DNA of 64,000 nt from Mallotus nudiflorus (Eukaryota; Streptophyta; Magnoliopsida; Malpighiales; Euphorbiaceae), in the NCBI GenBank assembly GCA_947683625.1, contig CANTUR010000286.1, positions 1,178,001-1,242,000 on the forward strand, written 5' to 3'. The translations under genes and the position numbers were made by a program. The notes beneath the pieces are model-generated. The model was not told the DNA's origin, ran no database searches, and saw only the letters and a program-made list of their open reading frames with translations. Below are positions 36,307 through 49,540 of the stretch, in pieces; position 1 is the first letter of the stretch, and each line of letters begins with the position of its first letter.

Positions 36307-38482
36307 TGATAGTATAAGGTATGCCCTAGTGGCATTCTTGTAATTATTTAGATATTATATATAATCCCTGTGGCAATAAAATATTCTTTTAAATAAATAT
36401 GTTATTTTTTTGAGTATTTATCCTTTAGTATTATGTTGAATAAATTTATTATCAAAGAGTTGATAATATGAGTTATAAATTTATTCAATACATTTACTAT
36501 AAATTGTTCGTAGTCAATTAATTAATATTTGGATAATATTAATTAGACTATCACCTCTGTCTATTTTCCTTGATTACTGTGAGAAACTAATAATGGGAGG
36601 TAGTGAAACTCATGCTACTTGATATGAGTAATCAGAATAGACATGTGGATACTCATTGGATGGGTTAATCGAACAGTGACATTAGTATTGTGATTGCAAG
36701 GATATTCACATATAATCAACAATCACAATCTAGATTATAATGGTGCATATTGTCCTTTGACTTGAGGTGACATAGTCATCCACATTTAGGTGGTTAGAGT
36801 TTGTTACCGCTTACATACTTGTGTTAATCATCACATGGATATATGGCGTGTGGTGGCTCTAATTAGTTAAATGTAGGGATGAATGTTTAACCAAGATGGG
36901 ATTCATTACCTGGTGTGAACCGGGATAGATCCTATGCTATCTAAGTTTATTCTTGATGAATAAATTCCTGGCCAGGATAAATACAACACAATTTGAAAAA
37001 GAGTTTTAGTACTATAAAGAGTTCTAGTATTTGTTGTATTTTATCAAGAATTAAAACTTAAGATGAGGTCATATAATAAAGCTATCAGAGTTTGATAATA
37101 CCTTGACTCTAGGCTATATTAGGATCTTTAATGAAAGGAATTTAGTGCATGGTAATTATGATTAGGTTCGTGTGAATCATAATATGCATTCATTTCTAAT
37201 TGGGTAGTTGTGATATCGATACTAGGGGTCACTCACATCTTATGAGAACTAAATGTGAATAATTGGGATTTTTACATTTAGAATTGAAAAGAGTTTCAAA
37301 TAATATTAAATGTTAATATTATATTTTCTCATTGCCATTTAGACATGAACCTAGTAAGTCACACCTTAAAGAGTTTTATTTATTCACTATTGTATTAATC
37401 TAATTATTGATTAAAAGAGTTTAATCAATTAATCAAGATTAATAGAATTAGATTTATGTTTTGAATAATGATTCTAGTATATCATGAAATCTAATTCAAA
37501 TAAGAGTATTATTTATTAATTTATATTTAATTAATATTGGATATTAATTAATATATATTAAATTAATAAATATATATATGTTGTTATTTATTTATGGACT
37601 TATATTAATGGTCCAAATTGGTTTAGACATAGGCCAAAATTTATTTTGGACCTAAGATTAATTAAAGTCCATATCTAAGTATATGTATAATTTAATATGT
37701 AAATTAATACATTTGATGTATACTTTACATACAAATTTATACATTAATATGTGTAGGTGGCAAGCTTAATTATTGAATTAAGCAAGGTGTCATATTAATT
37801 AAGTGGATATTTCTAAAGTATGCCTAAGGTGTCATTTTTAATCATTTAAATGGTTAGGTGTATACCTAAGGTGGCATGCTTAATAATCACTTAATTAATT
37901 AATTCATACTTTTCCTTAGTGGAAAATTACTACACATATATCTTTGATATATCTAAGGCAAGTCAAGAGACTTGGTAAGAGATAAAAAAGAGAAAAAATA
38001 ATGCTTAAGTGAGTTTTTGCTTAAAGAGTTAAGTAAAATCACTAAGTTATTTTGGTTATGATAAGATTATAAACCAAAAATAAACACAACATATACTAAA
38101 CATATACTCTATACTTATGCTCTTAATTAAATTAGTACAAGTTACTAAGTTTAATTAACACAAGTAAGTGATAGATAAGGCTTTGGTGTTTCAAACTAGA
38201 GGCCTTACATTTGGAGGGCTAATCATTTGATTCAAGGAATTGAACACAAGGAATACTAAGCTCTACAACAAGTAAGTTTACAAACTTATAATTTATTTAT
38301 TATTTGTTTGTATATTGCTTAATTTATTTAGTTGTGTATTTCAATGCAATTTGAATCCTGGGCAAATGAAATTCTTCAGTTTATGAAGGGTTATGATGAG
38401 GAAATTTTTGAAATTTACTCTATTTAGACTTGTGCTTACAATACATGTATTTATGTCTAAATACCATAACTGATTTCTAACA
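36307..38482 (+). repeat. copia 3' LTR
   Basis: Starts TGATAGTATAAGG after the purine tract GTGGGAGAT and ends TTTCTAACA. 2176 bp. Confidence 0.93.
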
Positions 38483-38596
38483 ACTACTGTAGTGATTAGG
38501 TTGATAATTATCTTTGTGATATTCTTATTTCTAATTTTGTGTTGCATTAAATACTCTTATCTTGTTTTGAATTCGATTTTTCTCTGTCTTTTTAGA

Positions 38597-39890
38597 ATGA
38601 GACGTGTGCAAACAGACCCCATTGTCGATCTGACTTTTGTACTTGATGAGCAGTCTATGCATGATGAAGCTCTTCCTCCTGCTCCACGTTATAGAGGCAG
38701 AGGTAGAGGTAGAGGTCGAGGTAGGGCAGCTGTAGCTGAGATTCCTGATCAGCAGCCAGTTGGGCCTAAAGCTCCAGTCATAGACCCTATAGCTTTTACA
38801 GCTGGATTAGTAGGAATTAATCAGGGTCTTGCAGCTTTGAATTAGGTGATGCCTCTTGTGCATCAGATATTACAATAGAGGAATCAGGAGATATCAGATA
38901 CTGATGCAACACTCCTCTATTCTCGGATTGGTAGAGTTTCCTTTGATGGTACAGGTGATGCTTTGGACTTTATTAATGCAATTGAGGCACGTACCAGGAC
39001 AGGACACACGGACTACCAGTGGATAATGATTATGGAGTTGTCAGTCCAAACGGTAGCTCAAGATTAGTTTATGCAGTCGATTCAGCCGTCCATGTATGAG
39101 TTGACTTGGCTAGAGTTTAAGGACCACTTCCTGAGATTTTTTTATCCTCCAGCCACCAGAGATGCTTATAGGTGGTAGTTGCTTCACATCACTAGAGGGG
39201 ATAGGTCAGTGGAGGACTACACTAGGGAGTTTAACAGGCTATCCCAACATATAGAGGACATAAGGAGAGATCCCTATAGAGTAGTAGAGTTGTATATCAC
39301 TGGTTTAGGGCCAGCTTTCTTGGGTATGCATACTGTGGACCGTACCCTAGAGAGTTTTATAAAGGAGGCCCATCTGATTGAGAGGCGACACATCCGCTAG
39401 GGCACCATGTTAGATCCCTATATGGTTAGTGGTAGTGGATATGGTGTAGCTCCTGGGTACCAGCAGCCAGCATTTCATATTAGTAGTGTGTGTCAGCAGG
39501 CTACAGGTAGTTCACAGCATGGTGGTAGAAGGTCTAGGACTCACTGAGTTGGTCAACATGGTTATGCCATGAACAGGAGAAGTGGCAGAAGTCACAGATT
39601 TAGTACTGGAGTCAGCAGTAGTAGCAGTGGGTAGAGCTCTAGACAGAGTAGTTCTGGGTCTGGAGCCAGTGCATGTGCGAGTTATGGTTGATTTTATCAG
39701 GGCTCATGTCATTTGTTGTAGGGTGCTTGCTTCAAATGTGGATAGGTTGGTCATCTTGCCAGAGCTTATCCTCACTCCGGATATCAACCACAGTATGCTT
39801 AGGGTTCATCTTCATCAGTGGCTCAGCCTTACTATCCGATGCCAAAATAGTACAGAGCACCAGTACAACCGCAGCAGAGACCACCACAGC
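38597..39890 (+). pseudogene. Tekay gag
   Basis: Starts at ATG 38597 and has an early Arg-Gly run (YRGRGRGRGRGRA), then the retrotransposon gag domain with WLEFKDHFLRFFYPPA and VEDYTREFNRLSQ (about 39110-39240). A zinc knuckle CFKCG...GHLARAY at 39728-39769 has its last Cys as Tyr and a stop in the middle where relatives have Gln. The frame is in phase with pol. In-frame stops include 38843, 39059-region and 39176-region codons. Gag would form the capsid; this copy cannot. Confidence 0.88.
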
Positions 39891-39892
39891 TT

Positions 39893-42800
39893 ATGGGCCA
39901 GCAGGGCCGAGGTTCAGTTGGTAGGCCTAATGGTTGTGGGTTTGTGCAGCCTTCGACATCTCAGCAAGCAGGTCATGGCCAGGCACAAGTTTTCACTCTA
40001 ACACCGCAGGATGCTCAAACTTCTAATGCGGTAGTAGCAGGTATTCTCTTAGTTTGTGCATGTGATGCTAGAGTATTATTTGACCCCAACACTTCACATT
40101 CATTCATTTCTCCCATGTTTGCTTTGAGAATCGAGTGGCAGCCTTCCAGGTTATCCTTTCCTCTATCTGTATCGACTCCTCTTAGTGACGAGTTAGAGAC
40201 AGATATCTTCTTTCCTTCGTGTCTGGTGTCAATCGATGGTAGAGAATTATTGGCGGACTTGGTATTGCTTGATGTGTTGGAATTCGACGTCATTTTGGGT
40301 ATGGATTGGCTGTCGAGGTATTATGCTTCGATGAATTGTCGAGAGAAAGAAGTAGTGTTCAGGATTCTGAATGAAGTAGAGTTCTATTTTAAAGATGAAA
40401 AGAGTTTTATGCCTCGTAATCTCATTTCTGCCATTACAGCCTGGAAGATGCTTAGAAGGGGTTGTCAAGGTTACTTGGCAGTAGTAAGAGATATTGAGAT
40501 AAAGAATGGGGCAATCGAACAAGTGCCAGTGGTGTGTGAATTTATGGATGTCTTTCCTAAAGAATTATCAAGATTACCACCAGACAAAGAGATAGATTTC
40601 TGTATCAATGTTATACTTAGTACAAATCCTATTTCTATGCCACCCTACAGAATGGCACTAGTTGAATTATAAGAGCTGAAGGAGCAGTTACAGGAGTTGC
40701 TCGATAAGGGTTTCATAAGACCTAGTACATCGCCTTGGGGTGCTCTGATGTTGTTTGTGAAGAAGAAGGATGGTAGCTTTCGACTCTGTATTGATTATAG
40801 GCAGTTGAATAAGGTTACCATCAAGATCAAGTATCCACTTCCAAGGATCGATGACTTGTGCGATCAGCTTCAAGGTGCTACATGCTTCTCTAAGATAGAC
40901 TTGAGATCTGGGTATCACCAGTTGAGGATCAGAAGTGTTGATGAGCCCAAGACAGTATTTCGGATGAGATATAGCCATTATAAGTTCCTAGTAATGTCCT
41001 TTGGGTTGACTTATGCTCCATCAGTCGTTATGGACTTGATGAATCGGGTGTTTAGGCCATACTTAGATTAGTTTGTAATAGTCTTTATTGATGACATCTT
41101 GGTTTATTCCAAGAGTGAAGCTGAGCATGTTATGTATCTGAGAAGGGTGCTTCAGACTTTAAAGAAGCACAAGTTGTATGCTAAGTTTTTGAAGTGCGAG
41201 TTCTGGTTGAATCAAGTGGCATTTTTAGGCCACGTGGTTTTTAAGGATGGCATATAAGTCGATCCCAAGAAGATAGAAGCTATCACAAAATGGCTAAGGC
41301 CGACTACAGTTAGAGAAGTACGGAGTTTCCTAGGTCTAACAGGCTACTACAGGAGATTTATGTAGGACTTCTCCAAAATTGCTGCACCTTTGACAAGGTT
41401 GACCTAGAAGAGTGCTAAGTTTATGTGGACAGACAAATATAAAGAGCACTTCCAGTTATTGAAGGATTTGTTAACGTCAGCTCCAATTCTGACTTTTCGT
41501 TCTGGCAATAAAGGGTATACGGTGTATTGTGATGCTTCCAGAGTAGGATTGGGTTGTGTATTAATGCAAAATGGCCAAGTAATTACATATGCTTCGAGGC
41601 AGCTGAAGAAGCATGAGCAAAACTATCCTACTCATGACTTGGAGATGGCAGCCATTATGTTTGCTTTGAAGATATAGAGGCATTACTTGTATAGGGTTAC
41701 ATGTGAGATATAAACTAATTATAAGAGCATGAAGTATATCTTCCAGCAAACAGACTTGAACTTGAGGCAGAGAAGATGGATGGAGCTTCTCAAGGACTAT
41801 AATTGTTCCATTTTGTACCATCCAGGTAAGGCAAATGTTGTTGTTAATGCCTTGAGTAGGAAGTCAGCGAGAAATTTTGCCCACATAAGCTCAGAAAGGA
41901 GGCCCATTATCAAGGAGTCACATGAATTGATTGATCAAGGGTTGCAGTTGAAAGTTACTAAAAAGTGCCTTTTAGCTCAATTCAGGGTACGATCAGTATA
42001 CTTGGATCGGGTTAAGGCAGCTCAGAATAGAGATCCGTAGTTGTAGAGAATTATGTATGAAGTGCAACGAGGGCAATTAAGAGACCTTGTGGTTGACAGA
42101 GAAGGTGTATTATGGTTGGGCACTAGGATTTGTATGCTGGATGTTGACAACTTGATGAAGGAAATCATGGAAGAGGCATATTTTTCTGCTTATAGCATTC
42201 ATCCAGGTTCTACTAAGATGTATCATGACTTAAAAGATATATATTAGTGGCATGGAATGAAGAAGGATATTACAGAGTTTGTGTCTAGATGCTTGACTTG
42301 TCAGCAAGTGAAACTTGAACATTAGAGACCCTCGGGATTGTTGCAACCTATGCCAATTCCTGAATGGAAATGGGACATGATAGCCATGGATTTTATGACT
42401 GGATTACCTCGGACTACAAAAGGTTATGATGCTATATGGGTGATTATTGATAGGCTAACCAAGTCAGCACACTTTCTACCAATAAAGAAGATGTACTTTA
42501 CTGATAGACTATCGAGACTTTATGTCAACAGGATTATTTTCTACATGGAGTACCAGTGAGTATAGTGTCGGGCAAAGGAGCCACATTCACCTTAGTCTTT
42601 TGGCAAGAATTACACAAGGCCTTGGGCACCAGATTGGATTTTAGTATGATCTTCCATCCTTAGACAGATGGTCAATCAAAGAGGACCATCCAGATGTTAG
42701 AAGATATGCTAAGGATGTGTTTGATTGACTTTGAAGGACAGTGGGATTCGCACTTGCCATTGATTGAGTTTGCTTATAATAATAGCTATCATGCTACCAT

Positions 42801-43425
42801 TGAGATGGCTCCGTATGAGGTACTGAATGGTAGAAAGTGCAGATCACCATTATGTTGGGAGATTGGTGAAAGACAGTTAATAGGTCCAGAGTTAGTATAG
42901 GTGACTTTAGAGAAAGTCTCCATCATACAACAAAGATTGAAGATAGCCTTCAGTAGATAGAAGAGCTATACTGACCTTAGAAGAAAGGATGTATCCTTTA
43001 TGGTTGGAGACATGGTGTTCCTGAAGGTGTCTCCAATGAAAGGAGTCATGAGATTTGGCAAGAAGGGTAAGCTAGCTCCTAGATACATTGGACCGTTTGA
43101 GATTCGATCTAGAGTGGGTGAAGTGGCGTATAGGTTGGTGTTGCCACCAAAACTATCGAGAATCCATCCTGTATTTCTTGTGTCTATGCTGAGGAAATAC
43201 ATTCCTGATCCATCTCACGTTCTACAACCTCAAGCCGTAGAGCTTAGCAATGATCTAACTTACGAGGAGTATCCAGTGGCGATTGTGGATTGCTAAATAC
43301 GACAGTTGCAGACTAAGGAGATAACAATGGTGAAGGTGTTATGGAGTAACCATTCTGCTCAGGAGTGTACTTGGGAAACTGAAGCTAAGATGCGAGTTTC
43401 TTTCCTATATCTCTTTCCCTTTTAA
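39893..43425 (+). pseudogene. Tekay pol: protease, RT, RNase H, integrase, chromodomain-like end
   Basis: The protease region reads LFDPNTSHSFIS near 40075, so the catalytic D-S-G is replaced by DPN. RT: FVKKKDGSFRLCIDYRQLN near 40755 and FIDDILVYSKS with FIDD at 41084-41095. RNase H: YCDASRVGLGCVLMQ near 41525. Integrase: YSIHPGSTKMYHDL and CLTCQQVK (zinc site), AMDFMTGLP (first catalytic Asp), and SGKGATF where the second Asp of the family is Gly. A frameshift lies near 42545. The C-terminus (about 43300-43425) has VKVLWSNHSAQECTWE, resembling the chromodomain of Tekay elements. Stops at 41069, 41363, 41405, 41675, 42245, 42661 and 42898. Inactive. Confidence 0.9.
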
Positions 43426-43469
43426 GCTTTGTAATTCTTCTTTTCTTGAATTCGGGGACGAATTCTTAT

Positions 43470-43482
43470 AAGGAGGGAAGAC
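43470..43482 (+). other. Tekay polypurine tract
   Basis: AAGGAGGGAAGAC directly before the 3' LTR start TGTAATACC; it would prime plus-strand synthesis. Confidence 0.85.
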
Positions 43483-46444
43483 TGTAATACCTTATATTTT
43501 TATTTAAATAAAGTAATTTTTGAATTTGTGTTATTAATAAATAATTTTAAACTATATTATATAATTGTTAACTATCTAGCCATTTAATTTAGATAGATTA
43601 TGTTATTATTATTTTAGGGTTTTATTATTTTATGTAAGCATTATTTTTGGGTATATGTATATATATATATATATACCCTCAAACCCGAAAACCACCAAAC
43701 CGTACCCCTCCTCCATTGTCTGTCACCATCACTCCCTCTCCCTTTCGGCGTGCCTCAACCCTCCCGAAGCAACCATCATTGCCGCAGCAGTTGCTAGCCT
43801 CTCCCCTCTTCTCCTTTTCTTCCCCTCCGGTCTCCTTCTCTCTCTCAGTTTGAGTTCCCACCACCACTGTCGGAGCTAGATTGATGTTGTTGTTGTTCCC
43901 TCAGCTTGCCTCACCTTCTTAGGCATCGGTTGACACTAAGCCTCGTTGCTGCAACTCATTTCCGATGTCGAAAATCAAGGTTGAAGGTGAGTTGTGTAGG
44001 GTTATTTTTAGGTTGTTTTAGGGTCGTTCTTTAGTTATCTGGGTTTATTCAAGTGCTAAGCTTCATTTATTCTAAGTTAGATGATTAATTATGCTAAGTT
44101 AGTTATTTAAATCTAATTTTTGTATATTATTTTGATTTTTCTTCATTTTACAGAATTTTATTTGAGTTTAATTAGTAATTAGAGTAATTAATGTTAATTA
44201 TTTTTGGTATATTGATTCTATTTAAGATTATAGAAAATTATTGTGTTAATTGTGAATTTTGTGAATTTTGGACATTTTATTAATTTTTGAAAATTAATTG
44301 TTAAAAAATTATGAAATTTTGATAATTGGTATAATTATTAAATGTTATTAATTTTAGAACTTAATTTATGGTTTTTGTGATTTTTATATTATTTTTATAA
44401 TTATTTTAGGTTTATGTAAAATGTGGATAATTAGGGTAAATTTATATTTTTGGAAGAAATTATTAGTTATTTTATGTTTTTATTGATATTAAGAAATTTG
44501 ATGTTGAGAAAATAATTTTTAGGCATTTGTATAATTTTTGGAGAATTTTGAAGTAATAATAATATATTATGTAAATTTATGTATTATAGGGGTAAAAATG
44601 TAATTTTGTGCTAATTATAGCAAAATAATGGATTGAGGTTGGTTTTAATAATAATTAAGGAATTAAAAGGATTTTTAAAAATTATTTACTATTTTGACTA
44701 CTTAACACTAATTTTCAAAAATTAATTTCAAATAATATATTAGGTATTATTTTTTAGTACTATGTGAGATTTGAATATTTTGGTATTAAATTATGAATTT
44801 AATAGTAAATATATTTATTGTAGAGATTTATTAATATGAGTAACTAATTTTAGGTTATATTTATATTTTGATAATGAAATATAAGTTTGGTTATTTAATT
44901 GTTGAATAATTGATATTTTATGTTAGTATATATTTTGGTATATATATATATGTTTGTGAAATTTTGTTTTTAAGCTTTAATGAGAAATGATTTTCTAAGT
45001 TATGGATATTTATATGTAATATGTATTTTTGGGAAATAAATGATTTAATTTTGTGATGGTTGAGTTGTGATCTCGGTCGGGGCTAAGTGTAGTTTTGGAA
45101 GCCCAACTCGAGTGTGAATATCTATGAATACTAGAAGTGCGTTTTTCTATGCAGGAATGGCTCTACCTATGGTAGAGAGATGTCCATTTTACAAAGGAGA
45201 CTTTGCCAAAATTTTAGTATATTTTCTCATAAAACGTGACATCTTCCGTAAATTCCTAGTGTTAATTAGGGTTTTTCCCTATCTATCGAGTCTTATCCAA
45301 TTTTTCTCGAGTCAGTCTAGAATTTCACTATTTATGTCAATTTTTGATTTTTATTCCATAGATATGTTTTTAAAATAGGTCTATTATTTTTGTTCTAGAG
45401 AATACCAAAGCGGAAGCTGTTGGATTGAGGCAGATGCGCGGTCGTCAGCCTTCTCGTTCGTCTTGTAAGTTGATAAATTGATCTGTACATATGTTTTATT
45501 TAAACATGTGTGCACTCATAGTTTTAGTATTCATTATATGATTTACTTAATTTAAATGTTGCTATTTATTATTTAAGTGCATTTTATTTATTTAAATTTA
45601 GTTTTGAGAAATTTTGGTAGAACAAGCTACCTGGTGGGTTTCACTAGGACCATGTGCACATGGTAGAGATTAAGAGATGGATCCAATGTATGTATGACTT
45701 ATGGATATAAACTAGGATGGGTGCCTCGGTAGATGCCTTAACTCTCGGGGACCGCCAGTGCCATGTATTTGGATTAAGTGGATAACTGCGACTTGGTGCC
45801 TCAGTTAATGCTTTTACTCTCGGGGACCGACAGTTTATGAGGATTAAGTGGGTCCAGTTGGCCATTTATAAATTTGGGTTTAGGGTTCTACCGAGATTTT
45901 TCAAAAGCTATATATATACGTTATAAATTATTTTCACTATAACTATATAGTTTTCGAAAAGGTTTTCACACCGCATAGCTCTTTTTATTAACTTACTCAG
46001 TGAGGTCTGATTCCCCTCAATCATTTTTTCAAGAGCTTGGGAGTTCAACCTCAGACTGCCTCTATGTCGGATTTCTTCATCATCAGCTATATTATGTAGG
46101 TCTTTATGAGCTGTATTGTGGTAGTAACTCTAGAATACTGCAGTAGTATTTGTATTATGAGTTTGTATAACTTAAGTATACTTATGTATTACACTTTAAT
46201 GAACCACGCTTATGTATAATGTTTTAATGATTTATGATACTTAATGATGGAGAATGTTTTATGTTGCGCATGATTATGTTTATTTTTATAAAAAACAGTT
46301 TGATAATGTGTTTTTGCATGAAATAAAGTTTTAAATTTGAAGGTTTTATTTTTCTTTTCTTTAAGGCTTACTAAGGGTTTTGGGGGCCTTATGCCTACCC
46401 ATTCCATAGTGCCGGTCACTTGCCCTCGGGTTTGGGTCGTGACA
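43483..46444 (+). repeat. Tekay 3' LTR
   Basis: 2962 bp, begins TGTAATACCTT and ends GGGTCGTGACA. A C-rich block (43675-43870) is followed by AT-rich sequence and further GC-rich islands at about 45065-45180, 45410-45465 and 45625-45850. A hairpin lies at 45630-45648 with one G-U pair. The flank after the end is GAAAG; no partner is available because the left end of the element is lost. Confidence 0.92.
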
Positions 46445-47827
46445 GAAAGTGAAAAGTTAATAGATGCATCTCAATAACTAAAACAAACACTCCCTAAAAA
46501 TACATATCTTGATAAATAAATAATATAAATAAAAGTACAATTAAAAATTACCGACATAAAGTCTCACTTAAATTGTAAAATTACTTGTTGTCCTTTTTTG
46601 CAACTATATTAACAAATTAACATTGATTTGGAATTTGGTGCTCCATCATTAATATATTTGTATGCTTCACTCAATGATGTTCATTAGTTATAAATTGACT
46701 TATTGATCTTTAACTGAGTCTGATTGTTACAATATACATAAAAGTTTCACAAGGAAAAGAAATATAAAATTCATAAAAAAATAACCATTAAAATCTCACA
46801 AGAAGTTCAAACAAGTCGAAAATATATATTTGTTGGATGTAAAAAAAATTAAAAAAACAAATAAAATGGAAAATAACAAAAAAAACCCAAACAATCACAA
46901 AATTGTATTAGTTGCTAATTAGAGACAAATTAGTGATGACATAAAGAATTAGGGCAAAAACCATACCTTTAGCAATGGAATTAATGATGGACATGATATA
47001 CCGTTGCTAGGAAGAGGTGGGAGCTTAGTGCCAACTACATTAGAAACAATTAACGACAGTTATTCAGTCACTAATTGACAATAGAATCAAATCCATCATT
47101 AGTTAGTGAAGGACTAGCTTTCCATTACTACTCATGTTTTAGGTGCCAAAACCCTAAAAATTAGTAATGGATTAGTTTGTCATTGCTTTCTAGGGTAAAA
47201 TTGCGTCCTCCATAAGTGTTGTCTAGAGTCAAAATAGAAGAAAACAAAAGGGCAAAGGTGAATTTTTTTCTTAATGTTTATAGCAAGGAGCACATCTGCC
47301 ATTAAAGAAATTTTTAGAGCATTTAAGTACAAGAATTCAAGACTACCAGTTTAATTTGAACTTGAACTTTCTTTCCAAATAAGTCCATAGGTTCTATAGA
47401 AAATAAATAAAATAGATTTTTATTTATATTTTTTATTTCATGCCATAAATATATATTGCATTTGATTTGGAGCTGCAACTTATTTTTGGGTGAAGAAGGA
47501 AAAGGGTGTTTATAAAAGAGAAATAAACTTTTAAGGTTCTAATTGATATTTTTATATTTAAAAATTACAATTTAAGACACTAAGATGACTATCATTTAAC
47601 ATCTGTTAACTAAGGGGTTTAAATTCTTTGTTTTCAAATTTTTATGTTTAAATGTTCCAAAAATTTCTTTTATGGCAAATGCACTCTTCAATGTAAATAC
47701 AAAGGGTGAAAATGCACCTTTACCCAAGAAAAAAAATTCCAAGAGCAACCAAGTGCCATCCTCCTTGAGCAGCCAAGTGTCGTCCATGATGCCATCCACC
47801 ACCTCGCCCTTGCCTCCCTTCGCTGCA
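46445..47827. other. spacer with CACTA-like subterminal repeats
   Basis: Between about 46895 and 47190 short words such as TTGCTAATTAG, TTAGTGATG, AGTCACTAATT and TAGTAATGGATTAG recur in both orientations, like the subterminal repeats near the CACTA terminus at 54595. No terminus was found. The 47596-47857 stretch has overlapping frames on both strands (Pro/Ser-rich on plus) without a recognised domain. Confidence 0.4.
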
Positions 47828-47835
47828 TTCAGCAC

Positions 47836-48451
47836 CAGGGCTGAGCATGGAAATTAAAATATTCAAATTAAACTAAATAATTGAACCAAAAATCTCCAAA
47901 CTCAGTTTGGACCGTTGACTTTTTTACTTTATCTGAACCAAGTTGTATCGATAAAAACTTTTTGGTATAGTTCTACATATTTATAAATATTTGGATTGAT
48001 AATTGGATTGAATTAAACCGAATTGTACTAAACTGTATTAGATAGAAATAACCAAAATTTATTTATTTATATATTTATAATATATAAGTTATACAAATAA
48101 ATTTAATATATAAATACTATAACTAGTATTTAACTACTTTTAAATAAATAATGCTAATGTTATAATTAAAATATAAACTATTTCATTAAAAAATAATAAA
48201 ATAAAAGAATTAACTAATATTTGTCCAAAAAAATTAACTAATATTCTTTTGCATATATTATTGAACTAATATTGTATAATTCTTTGAATATCCGTTTTGT
48301 ATTGGATTGAATCCAATCTCCAAATTGTGTTATTTCAAAATTTTGGAATAATATAAGATAGAGATTTTTAGTTTCAGTTCCGATACTAGTTCTCAATATT
48401 TTCAAGTCTCCATTCCAAATCCCAAATTAGACCGGACCATGCACTGCCCTA
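47836..48451. mobile_element. hAT-type MITE
   Basis: The left end CAGGGCTGAGCATGG and the right end, inverted, TAGGGCAGTGCATGG form imperfect terminal repeats of about 15 bp. Flanks TTCAGCAC (47828-47835) and TCCAGCAC (48452-48459) fit the 8-bp target duplication of hAT elements with one change. 616 bp, AT-rich, no coding capacity. Confidence 0.7.
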
Positions 48452-48459
48452 TCCAGCAC

Positions 48460-49540
48460 CACTAGGTATGTGTGTGTATTATTTAGTGAATTACATATTA
48501 TATTAAAACAAAAAATTAGATTATAAATAAGAATTAGATTAAGTTAGAAAAATGAAAGATAATTATTTAGTTGAAATAAGTTAATAAATTATTGAATTTT
48601 ATATATGAGAAACTATTTTGTGAATTAGATGACAAATTAGAAAAATAATAAAAATTATTTATTATTAAAAAATGAAAAACAATTATTTAGTTGATTGTTT
48701 GTTCTTAGTTGAAAATAAGTAAATTATTAAATTTTATATAAGAAATTATCTAATTAATTAGATAACAAATTAGAAAAACAATACAAATTAGATTAAATAC
48801 AAAAATGAAAATAATTAATGGTGCTTTATTTGTTCAAAAATTATTATTTTTCGTTTGTTCAATAGTTATGATTGATTCTTTATTTTATACATATTGCTCT
48901 GTTTGTTTCCTCATTAACCAATAAATTATTTTGTGTTTTGAAAAATGATGCATTTGAGTGTAGTTTTGGTGTAATCAATTAACTCAAAAACACATATATC
49001 AAATTTTGCAAAGAAAGATATACATAATGATTCTCATGTAATTATTTCCTAGCAAAGTTTGATAGTGCTGTATGTATTTTTTTAGTCGATTAATCATATC
49101 AAACTTGCATTTAAAGTCAATTTTTTAAAATAGTCTCAATTTTGGTTATTTAACTTTTCTTCTTGTTTTAAAATTAAAATTTTCATTAATTTTTAATTCA
49201 TAATTTGTGTTGTGTTAAAAATTTATATGTAACATTAGAAGTGCATTAAAATAATGTGTGGTTGTTAAAACAATTTGTCAAGTAGTAAGTGGTATAAGGT
49301 GGAGCATTTTTCTTATTTGTGGGTTTATTAATGATGAACATAATTTAAAAATATATTTTAAGTTGAATTTTAATGAGTTTTATGTTAGTTTTAGGTTAAT
49401 AATAATTATATTTTAGGAATTTTAGTTTAATTAGGAATGATTTTTAGTTTGGAGTTTTAAATAGGATTTTAATTTTTTTTTAGGAATAATTTTAGTCAAA
49501 TTAGGAGTTTATATATAAGTACTTATTAGTGTTTCTCTTT
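48460..49540. other. AT-rich spacer
   Basis: Very AT-rich with loosely repeated phrases (for example AAAAATGAAAGATAATTATTTAGTTGA at about 48548 and 48668). No coding region recognised. Confidence 0.45.

Larger units (their letters stand above)
28848..38482 (+). mobile_element. Ty1/copia retrotransposon with 2.17 kb LTRs
   Basis: LTRs at 28848-31018 and 36307-38482 are nearly identical by eye. Flanks ACTAT (28843-28847) and ACTAC (38483-38487) fit a 5-bp target duplication with one later change. A primer site follows the 5' LTR and a purine tract (GTGGGAGAT) precedes the 3' LTR. Internal genes are gag and pol in one frame, broken by four in-frame stops and one frameshift. It is inserted between the primer site and gag of the Tekay element. 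Clade not assigned with certainty; the RT resembles Angela/TAR-type elements. Confidence 0.95.
25921..46444 (+). mobile_element. Tekay-like Ty3 retrotransposon, 5'-truncated, split by copia
   Basis: Two long LTRs flank an internal region with primer site, gag, protease, reverse transcriptase, RNase H, integrase and a chromodomain-like C-terminus. This order is Ty3/gypsy and the C-terminus points to a Tekay/Del chromovirus. The gag-pol frame is one frame with many stops and one frameshift. The 5' LTR lacks about its first 190 bases, so the left target duplication is lost. The copia element at 28848-38482 interrupts the leader. Confidence 0.92.
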
